NCBI RefSeq assembly: GCF_028368975.1
Contig: NZ_JAQNDM010000002.1
Span: forward strand, 9,914,425-9,978,424
DNA from: Stigmatella ashevillena
GTDB taxonomy: Bacteria; Myxococcota; Myxococcia; Myxococcales; Myxococcaceae
Length of the DNA stretch: 64,000 nt
Direction: 5' to 3'
Positions 60,525 to 64,000 of this stretch are shown one piece after another. A program made the position numbers and the translations under genes. Positions within the stretch are counted from its first letter, which is position 1; each line of letters opens with the position of its first letter. The notes under the pieces are model-generated. The model saw nothing but the letters and a program-made list of their open reading frames with translations. It made no database searches and was not told where the DNA came from.

Positions 60525-61706
60525 TCAGCTCCAGAGTCCAAGGTCAGAGGGGGCCAGCAGGAACCGCGAACGAGACTCCAGGGGAGTCCGGAGGGCGCGG
60601 GCCAGCAGCGCTTTGGGATCCGGCAGATGGGGCCGGTGGTACGAGAAGCGGGCAGTGACCTGCCGGGCCTTTTCCAGGAGCCCAGTGGGGGTGACATAGC
60701 GGTCCAGGGCATCCCACTGGAGCCACTCCGCCCAAGCCTGGGCGTCAGCCTCGGAGCGAGGCACGAGGTCGACACCGCGAAGCCGGGCAGGGTTGAACTG
60801 GCCCAGTCGGCCGATGCGCGTGGAGGGGCTCTCCAAGTCCATCTGCATCGTCCGCCGTGCAGCCTCTGGAAGGCTGGCGTCGAGAGAGACAGGCAGCAGG
60901 TGCCGCTGGGTGGTGGATTGCCACTGTGCCAACTCCTCGATGGGCACACGCCGCGCGGCGCTGACGAGTGTCCTCCAAACTTCCTCGTAGGAGATGGCGC
61001 CACATTCGATGGGAGTTCCTGCCTGGAGATCCACGTCGGCCTGCGCCCTCTCCTCAGTCATCGGCAGCCTCCCCTGGAGCACGAGTTGGGGCGCTGACTT
61101 CGGGGACCATTCGAGGCTCAAGCGGAGCGAGCCTGAGGGGCCCGGCTCTCCGCGTGGGGCCAAATCCCGTACCTCGAAGCCCCGTCCATGCACCACCGAC
61201 GTGAGGAAGCGTTTCAGGAGCGTTTCCTGTGCGAGGGAGCCGGGAGCAGGAGCGCCCAGTGAGGGGCGGTTTTCGCCACGGGTCTTCGCTTGGTTGAGAA
61301 GGTCGCGCTCTTCCCTGGCGTTCGATGCCTCCAACCGGACGACATGCACCAAGGGCAGATCGATGAGCGGATCGTCGATCAAGTAGAAGCGCCAGATACC
61401 TTCCTCGGGAACGAGGACCGCACCTTGAGCGAGCGCGCGCGCACCGCTCTCGGAGAGCTTCGCGGGGCCTTGTTTGGCTTGGCGCTCCAGCAGACCGAGC
61501 GCAAGGCATCGATCGATGACCCGCCAGCCTGTTTGCGCGGGGAGCCCTCCCAGTAGCTCCTGCGCGACGGTGCCGCCATCCAAAGGCCGCTGAAGATCCG
61601 CTGCGAGGCGGGCCACTGCCAGGAACTCCGGCCGATTACGGCCTACGGCCACGGTGGCCTCGGCCTCGAAGGTATGGACCTTGACGTCTCTCTCAAGCCG
61701 GATCAT
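60525..61706 (-). CDS. Uncharacterised operon protein with winged-helix-like N-terminus
   Basis: 393 aa, not recognised. Residues ~20-95 look like a winged helix (FLAVARLAADLQRPLDGGTV; GWRVIDRCLALGLLERQAKQ; LSESGARALAQGAVLVPEEG). The middle alternates strands and helices (LRLSLEWSPKSAPQLVLQGR), and the C-terminus is helical (AEWLQWDALDRYVTPTGLLE; KALLARALRTPLESRSRFLL). No catalytic motif seen. ATG 61706 overlaps the helicase stop as ATGA, and the PLD gene starts 5 bp after its stop: it is translationally coupled to both, which suggests a stable complex. It could be the specificity or DNA-sensing subunit. Confidence 0.7.
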   Translation of the reverse strand: MIRLERDVKVHTFEAEATVAVGRNRPEFLAVARLAADLQRPLDGGTVAQELLGGLPAQTGWRVIDRCLALGLLERQAKQGPAKLSESGARALAQGAVLVPEEGIWRFYLIDDPLIDLPLVHVVRLEASNAREERDLLNQAKTRGENRPSLGAPAPGSLAQETLLKRFLTSVVHGRGFEVRDLAPRGEPGPSGSLRLSLEWSPKSAPQLVLQGRLPMTEERAQADVDLQAGTPIECGAISYEEVWRTLVSAARRVPIEELAQWQSTTQRHLLPVSLDASLPEAARRTMQMDLESPSTRIGRLGQFNPARLRGVDLVPRSEADAQAWAEWLQWDALDRYVTPTGLLEKARQVTARFSYHRPHLPDPKALLARALRTPLESRSRFLLAPSDLGLWS

Positions 61707-64000
61707 CGCTTTGCCTCCCATGAGATGTCCCCGCCGTAGAAGGGGGACGCCGCCAGCGCTCGAAGCAGCTCAGCGGGGCATCGGTCCTCCGCGCTGAAGT
61801 AGGTGCGATGCCCCACGAGCACGAGTTGGTAGCGCGCGCGGGTGATCGCGACATTGAGCCGGTTGGGGCTGTCGAGGAAGCCGACCGCGCCGCTTTTGAC
61901 GAAGGACAGCAGGACGAGATCGGCCTCTTGGCCTTGGAAGCGATCCACCGTTCCGAGGGTGACGTGGACCGTGCCTTCGCCGAGGGTGAAGTGGAAGGTG
62001 TTGCCCCCTTGTCCGGGCCGCTTCTTGAGGGCTTCTCGGAGGAAAGTCTCCTGTCCTCGATAGAAGGTCAGGAGTGCGACTTCCCACGGAATCAAACGTC
62101 CCTTTCGGTCACGGTGAGGGTTGCCGCGAGCCCACTCGACAAAGGCATCCAATTCCTCCAGGACTTTCCGTCCCTCGGCTGGATTCTCGTTGGCTCGATA
62201 GCGTGCGCCCCGGTGGCGTTTCTCGGGCGCGATGTCTAGCCAGAGGGCATGCCGGGCGTAACGGGAGTAGGACCAATCACGCTCGGAAGCCACGGACGAC
62301 GCGTCCTGGAGCAACACCCGGGGGAGGGCTGGGGGCGGTGGCTCCCAGACGCGTCCTCGGATGGCCATGGTGAACTTGGGTACCGTCTGGGGCCCGGCTT
62401 TCGGAGCCTGGGTGTAGAAGCGCTCTCGGGGGAACGCCGAGATGTGCGGGTGCATGCGGCGCTGGAAGCTCAGGGAGGTCAGGCGCGTCTGAAGGTGTTC
62501 GCGCGGCAGTCCGGCGGTGAGGGCGACATCATCTTTCCATCCGTCCAGCCGTTCGAACCCCTCTTGTAGGAGTTCGAGGATGGAGGGCAGTGCGACCCGG
62601 CGGATGTTGTGCAGCGCCCGCTGCAGGCGGCCTCGCTGCTCCTCGTTGAGCGTCACGGGCAGCAGCGCTTCGATGTCCTTGAGATAGCGCGCCTGCCGGT
62701 CCTCGCTCTGGCGGAGTTCATGCGAGCGCACGAGGCGCCACGCCACTTCATAGGCCCAATCCACGGGCTCCTCGGCGGTTTCAGTGCCCAGGGCCCGGCG
62801 GAGGGCTTCCCACGATGGCATCGTCGGCAAAGCACCACTGCTCAGTTGGAGATCTCCTGGGAGACGGTGCTCGAAGGATTGAAGTGTCTCGGGAGAACCG
62901 AAGACGAGCTCCGCGTAGAGCAGTTCGGGCACTGCGCCGGGGATCTTTCGCAGCATTTGCGGCATGGCGGAGTCGAGATCGACGTACGCGACATTCCGTG
63001 CGTCGGCCTCATCGGCCAGAAGTGTGGCCTCCTCGTTGGAGTGGACGGCGACGAGGGCCGACTGACGGTTCCTGCCGCCTTGCGAGGCGAGGAAGGCGTG
63101 GGCTGCGGCGCGAGCCTGGGTCTCGGGAAGGAGGCCTCGCACGTTCTCCGCCAAGTGGGTCTCCTCCACATAGGGGGAGAGCTGGCGCACATCGCCGACG
63201 ACGATCCACTTGCGCGCGTGGAGCGCGGGAACGAGGAACTCGGAGAACGTGGTCTTGGAGGCCTCATCGAGGATCATCACGTCGAACGGTTCGAAGGGTT
63301 CTCCCTGCCGGGTGGCCCTGATTGCGGGGTGCTGGAGGATGCCGATCGTCGTTCCACAGACGAGGTTGGCGGACTCGAGCAGCAGGCGGGTCAGGGGCTC
63401 GGTTCCTTGGGTCTGAGGCCGGTTCATGGCCTCCCGGAGCATCTGGCGCGCGGCGTTTCCGGCGGGAGCCACCTCGGAGCCGGGGCTGTCGAGGAAGTCG
63501 AGCAGCTCATCGCGCCAGGTATTCAGCAATCGTTTGTAGGTCCAGGGGATGACGCGTTCAGCGCGAATCCGGTCCTCTTCTCCGATGCGGATGGGAAGAA
63601 GGGGCTTCTCGGCGAGCGTGTCCTGCCACTCGAGGAGCCGGTCCAGCACGTTGTCCACGGCCACATGTGTCGAGGCGACGAGCAGGACCCGCTGTCCCAG
63701 CCGGGTGAGCTGGACGATGAGTTCGCAGATGGCGGTCGATTTTCCGGAGCCTGGCGGCCCTTCTAGAATCGCGAAGTCGGGGGTGCCGCGCGCAATGCTC
63801 ACGAACCGTCGCTGCTCTTCCGTGCCGTCCCGGAGGGGTTGGCCGGGTTGCTCGGCACGGAGAAACGTCCACTCGTCTTCGCGGATGTCCATGGACTGGA
63901 CCGTGCCCCACTGTGCACGTGTGGAGAGCAGGCGCGAGAGCGGAGCGAGGCGGGGGGCAGGGCGATCATTCAGCTCCCGCACGGCTTGGTGTTGGCAGAG
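61703..64000 (-). CDS. UPF1/Dna2-like superfamily I helicase (COG1112 type), 5' end off window
   Basis: At least 765 codons; the frame stays open to the right edge, so the N-terminus is missing. SF1 motifs in order: Walker A LEGPPGSGKSTAICEL, Ia ASTHVAVDNVLDRLLEWQ, II VMILDEASKTTFSEF, III WIVVGDVRQLSPYVE, V VTLGTVDRFQGQEADLVLLS, VI SPNRLNVAITRARYQLVLVG. A ~300-residue insertion between motifs III and IV (rich in Arg and Glu helices) is larger than in UPF1. It lacks the UvrD-type layout. It is the first visible gene of the helicase-unknown-PLD-bEBP operon. Confidence 0.9.
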   Translation of the reverse strand, partial: LCQHQAVRELNDRPAPRLAPLSRLLSTRAQWGTVQSMDIREDEWTFLRAEQPGQPLRDGTEEQRRFVSIARGTPDFAILEGPPGSGKSTAICELIVQLTRLGQRVLLVASTHVAVDNVLDRLLEWQDTLAEKPLLPIRIGEEDRIRAERVIPWTYKRLLNTWRDELLDFLDSPGSEVAPAGNAARQMLREAMNRPQTQGTEPLTRLLLESANLVCGTTIGILQHPAIRATRQGEPFEPFDVMILDEASKTTFSEFLVPALHARKWIVVGDVRQLSPYVEETHLAENVRGLLPETQARAAAHAFLASQGGRNRQSALVAVHSNEEATLLADEADARNVAYVDLDSAMPQMLRKIPGAVPELLYAELVFGSPETLQSFEHRLPGDLQLSSGALPTMPSWEALRRALGTETAEEPVDWAYEVAWRLVRSHELRQSEDRQARYLKDIEALLPVTLNEEQRGRLQRALHNIRRVALPSILELLQEGFERLDGWKDDVALTAGLPREHLQTRLTSLSFQRRMHPHISAFPRERFYTQAPKAGPQTVPKFTMAIRGRVWEPPPPALPRVLLQDASSVASERDWSYSRYARHALWLDIAPEKRHRGARYRANENPAEGRKVLEELDAFVEWARGNPHRDRKGRLIPWEVALLTFYRGQETFLREALKKRPGQGGNTFHFTLGEGTVHVTLGTVDRFQGQEADLVLLSFVKSGAVGFLDSPNRLNVAITRARYQLVLVGHRTYFSAEDRCPAELLRALAASPFYGGDISWEAKR

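Noticed and set aside
57407..64000. Naming the right-hand operon as Mokosh or DISARM
   Set aside because: Helicase and PLD fit only in part; kinase, methyltransferase and DrmA/DrmB-type genes are absent, and the bEBP and 393-aa protein are extra. Kept as a possible relative, not as an identification.

Overview
The window is high-GC, densely coding bacterial DNA that looks like a myxobacterium of the Cystobacterineae type (Stigmatella, Archangium, Cystobacter or Myxococcus relatives). This is an inference from gene content: KaiC-like and hybrid-kinase signalling, a Pro-rich J-domain protein beside a short DnaK homologue, a CHAT protease with kinesin-light-chain TPRs, a large TonB receptor with a carboxypeptidase-like N-terminus, a DHCR24-type sterol-reductase homologue, many enhancer-binding proteins and very strong third-position GC. 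I see no rRNA, tRNA, CRISPR array, transposase or prophage gene. No gap between genes exceeds about 240 bp. The genes at both ends run off the window.

Layout. 1-9.4 kb: class III cyclase (cut by the left edge), membrane sulfatase-fold enzyme, thioesterase, nuoA-nuoB separated from the rest of complex I, a chemoreceptor, and a convergent three-gene signalling operon (receiver-histidine kinase, KaiC-like ATPase, response regulator). 9.4-16.4 kb: PHP phosphoesterase, a deoxyhypusine-synthase-family protein, OsmC, speA arginine decarboxylase and a ClpX paralogue without its zinc domain. 16.4-25.5 kb: Hsp70-like/J-protein/CvpA operon, an amidotransferase-like protein lacking its Cys, and a TonB receptor with partner lipoprotein. 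25.5-34.9 kb: CPBP protease with a protease-like partner, a lower-GC patch with a Mrr-type nuclease, an ArsR/SRPBCC pair, PolX, Rieske protein, His-rich MoaB, and flavohaemoglobin. 35-42 kb: NorR (divergent from hmp), CHAT-TPR protein, DHCR24-like oxidase, and a short decaying cassette (internally deleted GST and VOC genes beside an intact VOC gene). 42-50.6 kb: SDR, thioesterase, metallophosphoesterase, CrtI-like oxidoreductase, small secreted proteins, AraC regulator and MaoC-like protein. 50.6-57.4 kb: ydcSTUV-patD-gabT, a complete putrescine uptake and degradation operon. 57.4-64 kb: a four-gene minus-strand operon of SF1 helicase, unknown winged-helix-like protein, double-HKD PLD protein and a sigma-54 activator with a CARF-like sensor, with overlaps or gaps of at most 5 bp.

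How the genes fit together. Two loci concern polyamines: agmatine production (speA, perhaps with the DHS-family protein) and putrescine catabolism to succinate semialdehyde. hmp and norR form a nitric-oxide response unit with a plausible sigma-54 promoter and NorR-type sites between them. The right-hand operon is the best candidate for an undescribed system: its composition resembles nucleic-acid-targeting conflict systems (helicase plus PLD nuclease), but it carries its own CARF-bEBP switch and an unrecognised third component, and it continues past the right edge.
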